A stretch of DNA of 64,000 nucleotides from Aquilaria yunnanensis (GCA_039654915.1 CM077597.1:29982001-30046000), one strand, 5' to 3'. Counted from the first letter of the stretch, positions 44,123-57,253 are shown. The notes: generated from the letters alone by a model not told the origin. A program made the numbers and translations.

Positions 44123-46692
44123 TGTTGACACCCAATTTCGTCCGGGTGTTTTAAAATTTTGAAAAAAATTCTATTAAAAAAAATTAATTTAAAAAAAAAT
44201 ATATATTACTATTATTATTAAAAAAAATTTAATTAGTTTAAAATATATTTTTGTTTTGTGAAAATTTGATTTAAAATGATATATGTGTGAATATGTGTAT
44301 GTTTGAAATAAAATAAAATTTCATGAAAAAAATGACAAAAAATTAAAAGTTTGAGGTAAAAATGACAAAATTGAGAAGTTTCGGAAAAAATTGACAAATT
44401 CTAAAAGTTCCAGGAGCATTTGGTAGTTTGTCACATAAAATTTTGAGCCTGCCGACGTTTTTGGCTCAAATTGACAGAAAACGACAAAATTGTCAAAATC
44501 AGAAGCTTCAGGAACTTATCCTGAGGCTGAGAGACGTAAAGGACTAAAATTGTCATTTTACCAATTTAAGAGATAAGTTTGAAATTTTTTATTAATTTAT
44601 CCATCAACAGTTCAGCTAAACTTCCTCTATAAATAGCCCCCCAAATTTTGTGCTAAACACAGAGAAAAATAGAAAGAAAAGCTTAGAGCTCCGTTTTTAA
44701 AATAGCAAAAAATTACAGCCTTAGTCCCTAGCTCTCCTTCATTTCCTCAGAAAATCTCAAAACTTTTCATTTTGACGATTAAGCCATCTTCTTCCCCCCC
44801 CCGCGCGCCCTCTGTTTCCATTTCTCAGAATTCGGAATTTAAAATCAAGGGTACAACTCTCATTTAATCCTTCATCTTTTCAATTTCTTTCACTTTGGTC
44901 ACTAACTTTGTATTTTATTCTTGCAGAATTAATTACTAACCCTTTTAATTTTTACTTGTTTGTTTATTATTTGTTTATTACTAACCCCCTTTTTTATTGT
45001 TGTTATTAACTTACTAACAACTAACTTTTAATACTATTATTGTTACTAACCTTTTAATTTTTGCATTATTACTAACTTTTATAATTGTTGTTAACAATTA
45101 ATTAACTTTTATTATTGTTGTTAATTAATTAATTTAATTAACTTGGCTAACTTTATTATTGTTGTTAATTAATTAATTAATTTAATTAACTTGGCTAGCT
45201 TTTTATTATTTTTGTTAATTAATTAATTCAATTAATTTGGCTAACTTTTTATTTATTGTTGTTAATTAATTTAATTAATTTGGCTAACTTTTTATTTATT
45301 GTTGTTAATTAATTTAATTAATTTGGCTAACTTTTTATTTATTGTTGTTAATTAATTTAATTAATTTGGCTAACTTTTTATTATTGTTGTTAATTAATTA
45401 ATTTAATTAACTTGGCTAACTTTTTACTGTTGTTAATTAATTAATTTAATTAACTTGGCTAACTTTTTATTATTGTGGTTAATTAATTAATTTAATTAAC
45501 TTGACTAACTTTTTATTATTGTTGTTTAACAATTAATTTAATTAACTTTGCTAACATTTATTATTATTTTTAAAGTGGATGGCCAAAAAGCCCCACTTTA
45601 TTATTATTAATTTTTTTTCTTTATATAATTTTTTTATTTAATTCACCTTTACCCTTTACTAATTAATAAATAAATGAAAATTAAAAGAAGATTATTTTGT
45701 AATTAATTATTAAGGCTAATAAAAATTATTTTTAAAAAAGCCAATTATTTTTATTTTTATATACATGTTTTTAATTCTTTAAAGATAACAAAAAGTTAAA
45801 ATTAATTTTAATAGTTATTTTTATCCAGTAAAAATAATAAAAAAATAAAAATAAAACCTGTTTAAAAAAATACATGAAAATTAAGACTTTATATTTTACT
45901 GATTTATTTAAAATATAACTTTTAAATCCACTAAAATAATAAATATTTTTCATTAAACAAGAAAACAAAAAGAAAATTAAAACAAGATAAGAAAAAGATA
46001 AGAAAGATAAGAAAAAGATAATAAAGATAAGAAAGATAAGATAAGAAGGAAAAGAAAGAAAAGAAAGAAAAATATAGAAAATAAAAATTTTTAGATTATT
46101 AATGAATCTAAAAATTCTATAACAAAAAGAATTACGAATTAGTAATTAAACTAATAATTAATTCCATAAAAATAAGAATTAAATAATTAACTATAAATTA
46201 AATCAACTTACATATCCGGATGATCCGTCAGGATCTACGGTTTGGAAAATATCAAACTTTTTAAAATAAATAAATTAAATAAAAAGATAAAAAAATCCAT
46301 ATTTTTACAATATGGATAAAATTGTTTAAAATTTCACCAAATTCCGTGTCCAAATGACTCGGCAGAGTCCATGGCTCGGAATCAAAATCTTCCGTGTCCA
46401 AATGACTCGGCAGAGTCCATGGTTCGGAAGTATAAAATTTTATACAAATTAACTTAAAAATCCACATTTCGACTAATTCAGTTAAAATCTCTAAATTAAC
46501 TGAAAATTATTTAAAAGCAAAGTAAAAAAAAAAATTAAAATCAACTAAGGTGCCAATTTTGGGCGCTATAACAATATTGTTTTAGCGTAACCGTACTCCC
46601 GATCCCCGAACTCTCGCAGACCAATTTTAAGGTGACCAATCGACCTAGGTAAACGGATTGGTGGCGACTCCCGAAAACCCGACGTTGCCACA
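44123..46692 (+). repeat. 3' LTR of the Ogre-like element
   Basis: 2.57 kb, TGTTGACACCC to GTTGCCACA. It is 40 bp longer than the 5' LTR, mainly through one more minisatellite unit. TATA box at 44628-44635. Confidence 0.95.
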
Positions 46693-46785
46693 GTATTATT
46701 AATAGAAAATGACTTAATATTTCCTACATGGTTTGCTGTTAGAAAAAAAAAATTATTAGTACTGAAAAGGTTATAATATAAACAT

Positions 46786-48375
46786 CGTCAAAGTGCGCCA
46801 ACAACCCCCCAACTTACATGGAACATATGAGTTAGTCCCCAAACTTGGACTCAGTGAAAAGAAACCCCCAAACTTGTGAAAATAGTGCAACTCGGTCCAT
46901 TTTGCGCTATATCAGCCAACCTTACTTGGACTGAACTACACTATTGGCCCTTGGACTCCTTTAGTTGTTCAATTTCCTTTTTAGATATCTTATACTTATA
47001 ATTTAGTAGCTTAAATTGATGTTTACTTTATTTCATAGTATAAAATATCCATTTTAATATTTTTAATTTTTTTATTGGTTTATGTGAAAAAAAAATTGGG
47101 TATTTTGTTTTCCATATATGTTTAATACAAAATATATTATTTTTTTAATTAAATAATACCACTTTTGGTAAACAAATTTTCCCTTTACATAGAGTACATG
47201 ACCCAAGCAATATATAGCTAGTATAATTTTGCAATAAAAAATACATTAAGTCATGCACTTTATGCAACAAAAAATACTACTTTCAGTGAAGCACTAGTTT
47301 ATTTGCAATAAAATATAAAAAAGAAGAAACCTATATATAAAAATACTAAGGTACCAATTTTTTTTCTTTGTATCCAATAGCTAGCTATCCATTCATCAAA
47401 TCACATATTGATACCTTGAATTTAAAAAGGAAAATTTTATTTACTGAAAGTCATATCATTTAATTAAAAAATAAATATATTTTTATTAAAAAACACATGA
47501 AAAACAAAGCACCAAGTATTTTTGTATTGCCTTTGTTAATGTTTTCAATAAAAGATTTTGTACAAATATTGCCTTTGTTAATGTTCTTGTTACATTCTTT
47601 TGTTTAGCTTTAGGTATATGTAGATTTTTCATTTAAGATTTAAGTAGGGCACCATTTGAACAATTTTTTAGAAGATTATTTTCATTTTTAATCTTTTTAT
47701 GTGAATTTAATATTATTTAAAGGTTAATACTTAATCTTTTTGTTATCACTTGAGAATTTCTTTACAAGGAATTCATTTTCTAATAAAATTTTCACAGTAT
47801 TTTGATTAAAAATGAGAAAATCATAAAAGAACACATGCTTTTTCTTAATAATAATGATGATTATGATGATGATGCTAGGATATGCTGAAGTGTAACGGGC
47901 CATTTTGTTTTATTTTAATTTTAAAATATTATTGTGCATTATTTCTATATAAAGTTACTATTGTTCAAATTGTCAATTTATAAAAAAAATACATGAAAAG
48001 CAAAGCACCAAGTATTAAAAAATATGTATTTTGTATTAAAAATATATGAAAAGCAAAGCACTCATTTTTTATGGACATAAACTGATAAAAAAATTAAAAA
48101 TATTAAGATAGATATCTTATAGTATAAAATAAAGTAAACATCAACTTAAGTAACTAAATTATAAATACAAAATAGCTAGAAAGGAAATTAAACAACTAAA
48201 TGAGTCCAAGGGCCAATAGTGCAGTTTAACCCATGGAAGGATGGCTAATGTTGCACAAAATGGACTAAGTCGCCTTATTTTCATAAGTCTGAGAGCTTAT
48301 ATTCACTAAGTCCAAGTTAAGGGACTAACTCGTCCATTTCATGTAAGTTGAGGGGGGTGTTGGCACACTTTGGCC
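46786..48375. mobile_element. Mutator-like non-autonomous element with about 300-bp inverted repeats
   Basis: Flanked by a perfect 9-bp duplication TATAAACAT (46777-46785 and 48376-48384), the Mutator hallmark. Ends: CGTCAAAGTGCGCCAAC and (other strand) GGCCAAAGTGTGCCAAC. The inverted repeats extend to about 47090 and from about 48066. Copy B at 58090 has the empty site. The interior is AT-rich with no transposase. Confidence 0.85.
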
Positions 48376-48960
48376 TATAAACATTCAATCTCTGTTTCAC
48401 TTTTCAACTAGTAGTTCCTACTTCCGGTCTATTAAATGGGATAAATATAACTAGAATGTTAAATAGAGTTTTTTAAAATGATATTTGCTTAAATTAGCCA
48501 GATGATGTTATCACAATTTGTATCTATATGTATACATAGGGAATATGATTGGATGAGATGGTACATGACTGTTATGTGTATCAATTGTTTGCCAAAAGAT
48601 TTGACTTTAAATCTTTGAACAAAAAATTAAAATTAAAATTTATCAATTTTCAAATTTAAATAAAAAATTAAAATAAAAAGTTTTTATTTTAATTCAGTTC
48701 TAGGTTATAGAATAAATTTTTTATTCTAAAATTTTTAGTAAAAAATTCTGTCCATATGACAAGTATAGAACCAGTTACGTGAAAAAAGTAATAAAAAAAA
48801 AAAAAAAGAAAGAGTCAAATGATCGAGTAATTCAGAACGAGGGGAGATGATCAACCTTCTTAATTTTATACTTAAAAGAATAATTATAATCTTGGTTGAA
48901 AAGCTCCTTTAAACTAAAGAACTAAACTCAGATAGCTTTTGAAACTCAACTTTAATTCAG

Positions 48961-49790
48961 GTTTTGGTTCTGATTCGAGCTTTGTTCAAATCCTAAAAAA
49001 ATGAAGCTTGGATAATCATTCAAGATCTGGATAATCACCTCAAACTTGTCTTTTTCCCTCTTGTTAGGTTAGTTTCTCTAACTCACTCGCATACCAATTA
49101 GAATTAGTTAGTTGTCTCTTTTGCCATGATCCTTGTTATGTTCTAATCATCTTTTTGAGTTCATACTAACTCAAGTATCGGAGGGGTTTCTCTAGACATA
49201 TAACTTTGGGCCCTCCAAACTATATTTTATTGGAGGTTCAATCATCTCTAAGGTCTTTTACAACTCACTCACCTTTACTGAGTATCCACAACTATTAAAC
49301 ATAACATTATTGCTGACATCTTAGTTTCTAATTTTGTAAAGTTGGCAGCAAACAAAAACAAAATACGAAAAGAAAATGAAAGACAAGAGTGCATTTATGT
49401 TAGGAAGTCTGAAAATCATTTTTTATTGATAAAAAAGAAAAGTTCATAGAAAAAAATTACTTTGTAAGAATATTATTCAAATTTTAATTATTAAGTAAAT
49501 GAAGTACTAGGTTTGAAAAGAAATTAATTTTAAAAAAAATAAAATACAGGAAGCAATTTTTAAAAGCACATATAGAGTAATTTTAATGTACCCATAAACA
49601 AAAATAGTTTTTTTTTTCTCAAAGTGAGTTGCATAATGTTATGTGATAGAATTCCCTCTTTCTATACGCATTTAAATAACTCATTATTAAATTTTTTATT
49701 TTCATTTTTTTAACTAATTTTTCATCTATAATCGATGTCATTTAAAAACTAGTTCTATATTTACCTATAATCACTTGAATAAACTTTGGG
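48961..49790. other. Unclear region with a possible gypsy LTR end remnant
   Basis: Around 49150-49230, CATACTAACTCAAGTATCGG followed by AGGGGTTTCTCTAGAC resembles the 'ctaacttga-atcggagggt' block near the end of plant gypsy LTRs, as in the Tat element here at 1748-1770. No ORF is seen. Confidence 0.3.
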
Positions 49791-49793
49791 AAA

Positions 49794-50246
49794 GTTACAA
49801 TTACCCCCTTAAGGTTTACCCTAACATACGGTTTGCCCCATTTATTTTTGAAAATGTACAATTCACCCCTTAATTCTTTTATATTGTCCAATAACAACTT
49901 TTGAAATTGTAATTTAAACTGTATAATAGTCATCTTCCAATAATATCGGCCACTCAAATATTTTTTTTATAGTTAATAGACATTTTAAATTATCAATTTT
50001 TCTTTTCTGTAAATTTATTTTTCTTCTTATAAATGCATATCAATATTTTTTAAAGGTCAGTTAGCTATAAAAAAAATATAAAAAATCTTGAAATTACTGG
50101 AATATAGTTATCAGATAGTTTAATTTAGTGTTTCAAAAGTTTTTTTCCAAACACTACAAAGGAGGTAAGGGGTAAAGTGTAGGTTTTTTAAAATAAAGGA
50201 GGCAAAGTGTAGGTTAGATCAAAACACAGGGGGGCTTTTGTAATTT
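49794..50246. mobile_element. MITE-like element with 'GGGTAAAGTGT' arms, 450 bp
   Basis: The left arm TTACAATTACCCCCTTAAGG continues with TTTGCCCC and TTCACCCC. The right arm (other strand) AATTACAAAAGCCCCCCTGT continues with TTTGCC and TTTACCCC. The arms are about 80 bp. A partial copy of the family lies in copy A (28385-28690) and a matching one in copy B (57060-57250 plus 57787-57890). Confidence 0.55.
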
Positions 50247-50891
50247 ATCCATAAACTTTTTTTAAAATATAATTAATTTTTTTATGATGTTTTTGTTACT
50301 TGGCTAATAAAAGCAAAGTCAATAATAAATAGTTTCCTTTTTAGATAGAAATATTTAAAAAATACATTTTAAAGTTGAATGAACAATGACTAAAAATAAA
50401 AAATATTTCAAATAATTGATTAAAAGGAACCTAAAGAGGAAGCAAAAAAAGAGTGTTAAAGTCAAGTAGTAATAAGTAACAAAGGTTGTGTTTTATGAGT
50501 TCTGGTCTGCGCCGAAACCAGGAGGAGGATTGAAGCATTGGACTTGGAATTCCAGTGATGTATCTCTGTTTCATGCTGAAAAAAGTTGTTCTTGTTCTTT
50601 TTTGGTTCTTGGGCTTGAAACCAAGAGGAGACTAAATTGATTTATGCACAGAGGAGTAGTGGCACCAATGCTTTCGTGTCCAACTTTTGGAGTTACAGTG
50701 TCTGACCCTAAGTGTATACTTGAGGGACCACCTTAGACTCCCCAATTCGGACCCTAACCCTTAACACCAGGAGAAACCCGATAGATATATTATTGAAATC
50801 CTAACCCGTGGCACTAGCTGAACTTAGAGTAAAAAATTCTCACATCCAAGTCTCCCATTTCTCGCCCCTCAGGTTGTGTCCGCCATCCAAT
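50247..50891. other. No recognisable gene or element
   Basis: A less AT-rich patch (50480-50880) with no clear frame. It is unrelated to the left flank of copy A. Confidence 0.4.
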
Positions 50892-51786
50892 CTGTGAGAA
50901 TTTTTTCTATTTATATTTGTGCTTCAAAATAAAATTATCTGAGTAAAAGAGACTAAAATGTTATTTTAACATAGCTAGTGTAGTCCCAAACATTAAATAA
51001 TCACAAAGGAGAATTTTTTTTAAAGCTAATATAAATAAAAAATGATTGGTTCATCCAAAATATATATATATATAAAATGTTTTCAAGCAAATCTATATAT
51101 ATCTATATAAACTATGATAAAAGTAAAATCAGTCTTCACAATCACATTTCTCCAAAATATATGAAAAATTATTGCAATGCCACATTGAATTTACATAGAC
51201 ATTCATATGGTGGCATGTACTTAAAAAAAAAAAATTAAGAATACCTTCAGATTGTCCAAAAATTTATAACTATCTAATGTGTTTTTCTTAGTAACATTAT
51301 GTTGCTTTTTTCTTAGCAGCCTTATATTTGTGTATAATAATATTTCAATGTATGAATATAAACCTGACTGTATAGAAATATATTTACAGAAAATGAATAC
51401 ATATATTTATAGTTGGTGCATGGACATGGTTGTAATTTATATTTATTGTGCGATCATTATTGTAATTAATTAGTGTGAATAGATTGGAAACCGATATGCT
51501 AAAACCAATAATTTTTTAATATTTTGTATTGTTACAAATAATAATAAAAATTATTAATCCTTTATTGTTCTGTCAAAATAAATGAATGGCACGTGAATAT
51601 TTGTGCTATAATTGTTGAATATATAGAAACATGACCGTGCATTGAAATGCACTCGAAAAATATTTTCTAAGATGAATTTTGTATTTCTATATGATAGCAA
51701 GTTAAAATATATAGATTTAGATGCTCACAAATATTTTTTCCAAGCAGGAAAGAAAAAAACTAATATAAAAGCGCAATAATCAAGTA

Positions 51787-52419
51787 CCTGACGGGAGATC
51801 TTTGAATACTTCACGATATACAACTTCTTTTGTGTAATTCACAGAGTCATTTTGATCATTTTTTATTAGAATTTTTAATCCTTCTCATGATGTTACCTGT
51901 GATAATGCAACATATAACTACCCGTGTACAAAGTCGGGTTTTGGTAAATACACGTCAATTTTCTGAGAGTTTGTTGATAGACATCATATAGCAAAGTTAA
52001 AGTGAAAGTGTCGGTGTTCTACAGTGAAAAGCCATTTGGTACTCGATACTTGTGTGACAATTCGGAGTATATATGTTTTTGACCTGGCATGAGTACCACA
52101 AAGTATAACGACCTCTATAATTCTTTGAATAATCCCCATCACAATTAAACATGTACTATAACACAACTCGTTTAATTGATTTAAATTTCTGAGTAACATT
52201 ACTAGCATGCCGCTTTTGAGCCTTAAAGCATGATGTGGCATGCCATTCAGTTGAAGTGAACTAAAAAACTCCACAGAGTATAAAATATCATAATCAGCAT
52301 TATTTTTCCCTACTGATGATATTGAATTATGAGATTCATGACTAAGCAAAATTCTTTTCTTCTTTAGGAGTTAAAGACAACATATAATTATTAAGGTATC
52401 ATTCTAAGGAGTAATGATA
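51787..52419 (-). pseudogene. Helitron helicase C-terminal relic, copy B
   Basis: The clearest helicase copy. On the minus strand from 52419 it reads a 'NNYMLSLTPKEEK' segment, then HHALRLKSGMLVMLLRNLNQ, VILCGTHARSKTYILRI, a segment in the place of the 'FAMTINKSQGQ' motif, then VYLPKPDFVHG, LYVALSQVTS, GLKILIKNDQ and VVYREVFKDLP. This is the order of the end of plant Helitron PIF1-like helicases (RepHel). Several stops are present and the Q of the SQGQ motif is not readable. No Rep nuclease part is present. Confidence 0.8.
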
Positions 52420-53612
52420 TCTCTCACTACAAGATGAATGCAAGATAGCAACTGATATTCAATTGGATTTCAGTCGTCATATAGTTCAACACCAACTGCC
52501 CTGTGATTGAAAAAAGACAGTTGCATTTTTCCAAGTCACAAATGTTTGTGACTGAAGGTCGACTGAAAAAATGACTGACAATATCAGTCAAAATTCAGTC
52601 GCTAATTTGTGACTGACTTTTTCAATTGCTATAGTAGTAACTGCCTTTTCAGTCGCAATTCAGTTAATCTATTGAGAGATTTTCCTTCAAAAAATTTACA
52701 TTATTGTTTGATACAATTGTTGTTTAATTAATATTATTCAATTTAATTAGTTATTTATTTGTTATTTAATTGATAATTCTTTGTATGGATATTAACTTAC
52801 TTTAATTTTTAACAATAAAATAATCAAATAATGAAATTTAAATTTAAATAAAATATGTTTATATTAATGCAAGAGTCAATATACATACCAAAATATAAAA
52901 TTAAAAAAAGTTACAAAATTCAAAAATTAAATCTGGAAAAGAATTCAAAAATTTTAAAATTAAGATTTGTAGGAGGCTGAGATGGACGGGAGGGGCAGAG
53001 GAGATCGAGGCAAATGGAAGTAAGGTCGAGAAGACTGACGAGATGGTGGTGAGGCCACAGAGGAGATAGGGGAGGCAACGGTGAGAAATGACGGACGGGC
53101 AGGCCAAGGAGGCGAAGGTGACGAGGCTAGGGAGACTGATTCGGATGGTGACAGCGAGGAACGATGAGCAAGCCGAGGAGATGATGATGAGGTGAGGTGG
53201 ACAGGCGAAGCAAGAAACGGTGATGCAGATGGCGGGGCGATGTGAGAAACGGGAAGAAACCTGCACCACCGGTGATACGAATGGAAGATGAAGGACAAGA
53301 ATGAGAGACAAGTGAGAAGGGTTGAGAGAGATGAAAGAGGAAAATGAGATACGAGAGTGAGATGAGAGTGAAAGGTTTGAAATGGATGTAAGACAACCGG
53401 GTAAGTAGAAGGGAAGTAGCCGGAGCGACTGAACTCCGCTAGTCAAGGTTCAGTTGGAGTTCAGTCGCAAAAGTCATGAATACAGTTGGGTTTAGTCGTA
53501 AAAGTCATGAATGCAGTTAGAGTTCAGCCATAAAAGTCATGAATGCAGTTGCAGTTTAGTTAAAATTCAGTTGCTATGTTCATTATTTTTTCAGTTTTTT
53601 TTCTTTATATTT

Positions 53613-53627
53613 TCATACATACATACA

Positions 53628-53695
<68 letters not shown>

Positions 53696-53710
53696 CACAC
53701 ACACACACAT
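53613..53710 (+). repeat. Compound microsatellite (CATA)n(TA)n(CA)n
   Basis: About 10 CATA units, then about 14 TA, then about 12 CA units, inside the CACTA element. Confidence 0.95.
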
Positions 53711-53929
53711 ACATAGTACAATCATAAATATGTGTATAAATATGTTGGTGTACAAACAAGAATATAATTACATATGTGGTACAATCATACATATATATAA
53801 GTTCGTGAAATTTTCTCCATATACATAATTTCAAAAATTAAAATTAATGAAGAAATTATATCATATACAGGAAACTAAGAACCATAAGAACAATTCTCAT
53901 ATCTTAATAATTAATTAGACTCTAAACAT

Positions 53930-54836
53930 GCAAATGCTAAATTAACCCTTAAACCCTAAAACCCGTTAAGACCCTAAAACACCCTAAAACCTTAAAACCC
54001 TAAATCCTAATTCTATATTCCTAAATTGTAAACCTTAAATCTAATTATATACCATTGACCCTAATCCCTAAATCCTAAATACAAAGCCTAATCCTTAAAC
54101 CCTAAATCCTAAACCATAATTAAACACTAAGATAGATGCAAACCCTAAGTACATACATACACAAAAACCTTAAAACCTAAACCCTAAACCAAAATTAAAC
54201 CATAAACTCTAATTTCATACACCCCTAAACCCTAATTAAACCTCAAACCGTAAACCCTAAATACAAACCCTATTAATTAAGCTCAAAGCCCTAACCCTAA
54301 CTACCATTAATCCTAAACTCCAAACCCTAAATACAAATCCTAAACTCTAAGTATACCCTAAACCTTAAATACAAATCCTAATTAAAACCTAAACCTTAAT
54401 GAAATCCTAAACCTAACTACTATTTACTTTAAACCCGAAATATACAAACCATAACCCTAACTACCATTAACCCTAAACTCTAAACCTTAAACCCTAAACC
54501 CTAAATACAAAGCCTAATTAAACCTTAAACCTTCCGCAAACCCTAAACCCTAATTAAACCCAAAACCCTAAATACAAACCCTATTTAAACCCTAAATGCT
54601 AAACCTAATTTATACCATTAACCCTAAACCCTAAACTTAATTTATATACACCATTAACCCTAAATCCTAAACCATAAATGCAACCCCCATACCTTAAATT
54701 TCAATACCCTAATACTTAATTAAAAACCCTTAAACCATCTTAATTCTATATATATCCCTAAACCCTAAAAAAGTTCTCAATCCCTAATTAATCATAAAAA
54801 AACCTTAAATTAATCCTAAAATAAATCTTAAAACTG

Positions 54837-54934
<98 letters not shown>

Positions 54935-55150
54935 TTGATTCAATTAATACCCTTAGCCCTATACTAATTTCAAACCATAAACCTTAAAGAAAAATCTCAA
55001 ACCCTAAATCTATGCCCAATACCCTTAATCCTTTAAAAACTTTAAATCCTAATTCTTTATCCCTAAATCCTAAAAAAAATCCCAAACCCAAAAACAAAAA
55101 AAAAAAAATCCTAATACACATATCCTAAGGTTTGAAAAACCCTAAACCTT
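53930..55150 (+). repeat. Degenerate telomere-like (CCCTAAA)n tract within the CACTA element
   Basis: Dense copies of CCCTAAA and near variants (CCTTAAA, CCCTAAT, CCATAAA) on this strand, broken by short AATACAAA and ATTAA spacers and by a 93-bp AT dinucleotide run at 54838-54930. CCCTAAA is the plant telomere repeat. The orientation is constant throughout. Confidence 0.85.
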
Positions 55151-56246
55151 AAAAATCCAAAATTTCAAAATCAACTTAGCAACTAAAAAGGTGACCGGGC
55201 AAATTGGACACCTAAAAAAGTGACTGAAGAATGACTATAGTAAAATCTCTTAAACATTTCCGACCGAAAGGCGACTAACATTTATGCAACTGAAACTTTC
55301 AGTCACATATCAGTCACAACAAAAAGTGAACATTTTTAATTCCAACTGATTAGCGACTGAAATACCTAGGGACTGACTTTCAATTGCTATTTTCAGTCAC
55401 AATTTTACATTCGTTTTGTAGTGTCTATTATATATATTATAAAGTAGAAGCTAAGGGTGATTTACTAATTGTAGAATTAATCGATAGGCTAATGAAGTGA
55501 CACATCAAACTTTTATATGAAACCCTAGTTTTACCATTTAATTTATTGACTTGATTTTGTCTACTTTCCAAATTAACATTTTGACTACAAAACAATAATT
55601 CTGTAATAAATCACAAAGTTTCAAGTTCATTAAATTCTTTTCCTTTTGGAATTAGTTTATCTAAAAAAGCATATCCAAAGATAAAAAAAAGAAACACTTT
55701 GCCTATCTTATTTGACTTCAAACATTGATTTTTAAATACTATAGGATTTTCCTGGGATTGATCATATACTTAAAATGTTAGTTGAAAGTCTAACGAACAA
55801 AAAAAAGATGTTTGCACAAAGTAAGTTATAATGAAAGTGGTTGCTTTTTTAACAAATGTGGCAAATACAATTATCAAAATAATCTAAAATATTTTAACAT
55901 GTTTCATTAATATTAAACACTGGGTTTGTTTACTTTTCGTTTAAAAAATAGTATTAACTACACTTTCAACTCTCATCCTTGAAAATCTACTTATATCCAT
56001 TACTTTTGTTAACTTGTAATACAAAAAAGACTATCTTTTATATATAGAGAAAAAACTGAAAAATCTATTGTGACTAATTAAGTGTCTTCTCAAACTTTTA
56101 TATGAAATCCCAGTTTTATACTATCATTTGTTTGCTCAATTTTGATCATTTTTTACATTGACATTTTGACCACAAAACAATAATTCTGTAATAAATGATA
56201 AAATTTTAAGTTCTTCAAGATTTTTTTTCTTTTATTTTTACACTCA

Positions 56247-56572
56247 GTTCATTTTAACTTAAGTCAATTGACTACAAAATGACTTATTTTTACTCTTATG
56301 TCTTTTTTACCTAGAACTAATTTTAATAAAAAATTAGTATTATGTAGCTGAAATAATCCATTAAAATAAAAATTTTATAATCTTACTAAATTTTTATGAT
56401 TTTTTTTAGTTTGAGGAATTAAAAAAATTCATAAAAATTTAACAGCATTATAAGAATTTACTTTCAAATGGATTATTGCATATACATAATGTTGGTTTTC
56501 AAATGAAATTGGTTTTATTCAAAAAAATATAAAAGTAAAAATAAGCCAGTTGACTTAAGTTAGAATGAATTG
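56247..56572. mobile_element. Foldback MITE, copy 2
   Basis: Ends GTTCATTTTAACTTAAGTCA and (other strand) CAATTCATTCTAACTTAAGT. Flanked by ACTCA on both sides (56242-56246 and 56573-56577). Copy A lacks an element at this position. Confidence 0.65.
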
Positions 56573-57253
56573 ACTCAATTGATTGCTCTATTTCTAATCA
56601 TAATTTTTTTTTGAACATGGAATTACTTTTCTACTTGGTTAATTATTGTATAGAAAGAAAGTTGGCTCATAGTATAACACAAATAATTTGAACTATTAAT
56701 TGAAGAGTTCACTTAATATATTGATGATTTATTAACCTTTCAACCAATAAAAATATGCAATTTTCCTTAAACTATGATTGTTGCGTTATTACCCAAAATA
56801 AAAATTCCATAATGTGATTTTGATTTCATTTCATAATTACAAAATATAATTTTATTTCATTTTTTTTTCTTTTCTTTATTTTTCCTTATCTTTTTGTGCA
56901 TTAAAAAAATATTTATTTGTAATTAAGAGTTAACTCAAGCTTATTATGTAGCCATTTGAAAATATAAAGTAACAACATTTTATTTAATAAACTCTACAAC
57001 CAACATTTATGACAAGTGCAATTATGAAATTGTAGAAATAAATAGAAATCAAGTATTTAGGATATTTATAATAAACAAAACCCTCTAGTATGGTAAAATA
57101 TGCACTTTGCACCTTTTATTTTAAAAAATTTACACTTTACCCTTTGCTTCTTTTATAGTGTCCGACAATAACTTCTGAAACTCTAATTTAAATTTTCTAG
57201 TAATTATATTTTAATAATTTTAAAATTTTTGATATTTTTTTCATTGCCAACCT

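Larger units (their letters stand above)
28798..46692 (+). mobile_element. Ogre-like LTR retrotransposon lacking pol and carrying a gene cassette
   Basis: A 17.9-kb element with 2.53- and 2.57-kb LTRs, flanked by perfect 5-bp repeats GTATT (28793-28797 and 46693-46697). Copy B shows the empty site. Internal order: primer-binding site, tandem repeats, one gag-protease ORF, non-coding repeat-rich DNA, three tandem Cys-rich ORFs (first frameshifted), a LOG-like ORF, about 2.2 kb of hairpin-forming tandem repeats, and a polypurine tract. The protease and primer site match the Ogre group of the Tat lineage. RT, RNase H and integrase are absent, so it must depend on proteins from an autonomous relative. 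The LTR copies differ by only a few substitutions plus repeat-number changes, so the insertion is recent. Confidence 0.9.
22079..48960. mobile_element. Helitron-derived unit, copy A (split by three insertions)
   Basis: Five pieces, 22079-23228, 26364-28797, 46693-46785 and 48376-48960 among them, align in order with copy B at 50892-58682. Between the pieces lie a CACTA element, an Ogre-like retrotransposon and a Mutator-like element, each with target duplications that restore the copy B sequence. The unit holds a reverse-oriented Helitron helicase relic on the left. On the right is a non-coding part whose end has a decayed hairpin (CTGTCCATATGACAAG, 48748-48763) followed by CCAG, matching the Helitron 3' end of copy B. 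Homology continues about 190 bp past that end, so the duplicated block is larger than one Helitron. Confidence 0.65.
52425..55423 (-). mobile_element. CACTA transposon, 3.0 kb, without transposase
   Basis: Ends CACTACAAGATGAATGCAAG and (other strand) CACTACAAAACGAATGTAAA, flanked by a perfect 3-bp TCT (52422-52424 and 55424-55426). Copy A at 26736 shows the empty site. Subterminal repeats contain CAGTCGC and TGACTGA words in both directions. The strand is guessed from a pyrimidine-rich leader-like region on the minus strand (53440-52960), like the leader of the other CACTA element. The interior also holds simple repeats and about 1.2 kb of telomere-like sequence. No transposase frame was found. 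Confidence 0.85.

Noticed and set aside
52901..53446. A 181-codon minus-strand frame rich in Ser, Leu and Pro
   Set aside because: It lies in a pyrimidine-rich leader-like region of the CACTA element, with three frames open at once and no family resemblance.
53511..53834. Frames with His-Thr or Tyr-Ile repeats
   Set aside because: These are direct translations of the CATA/TA/CA microsatellite.
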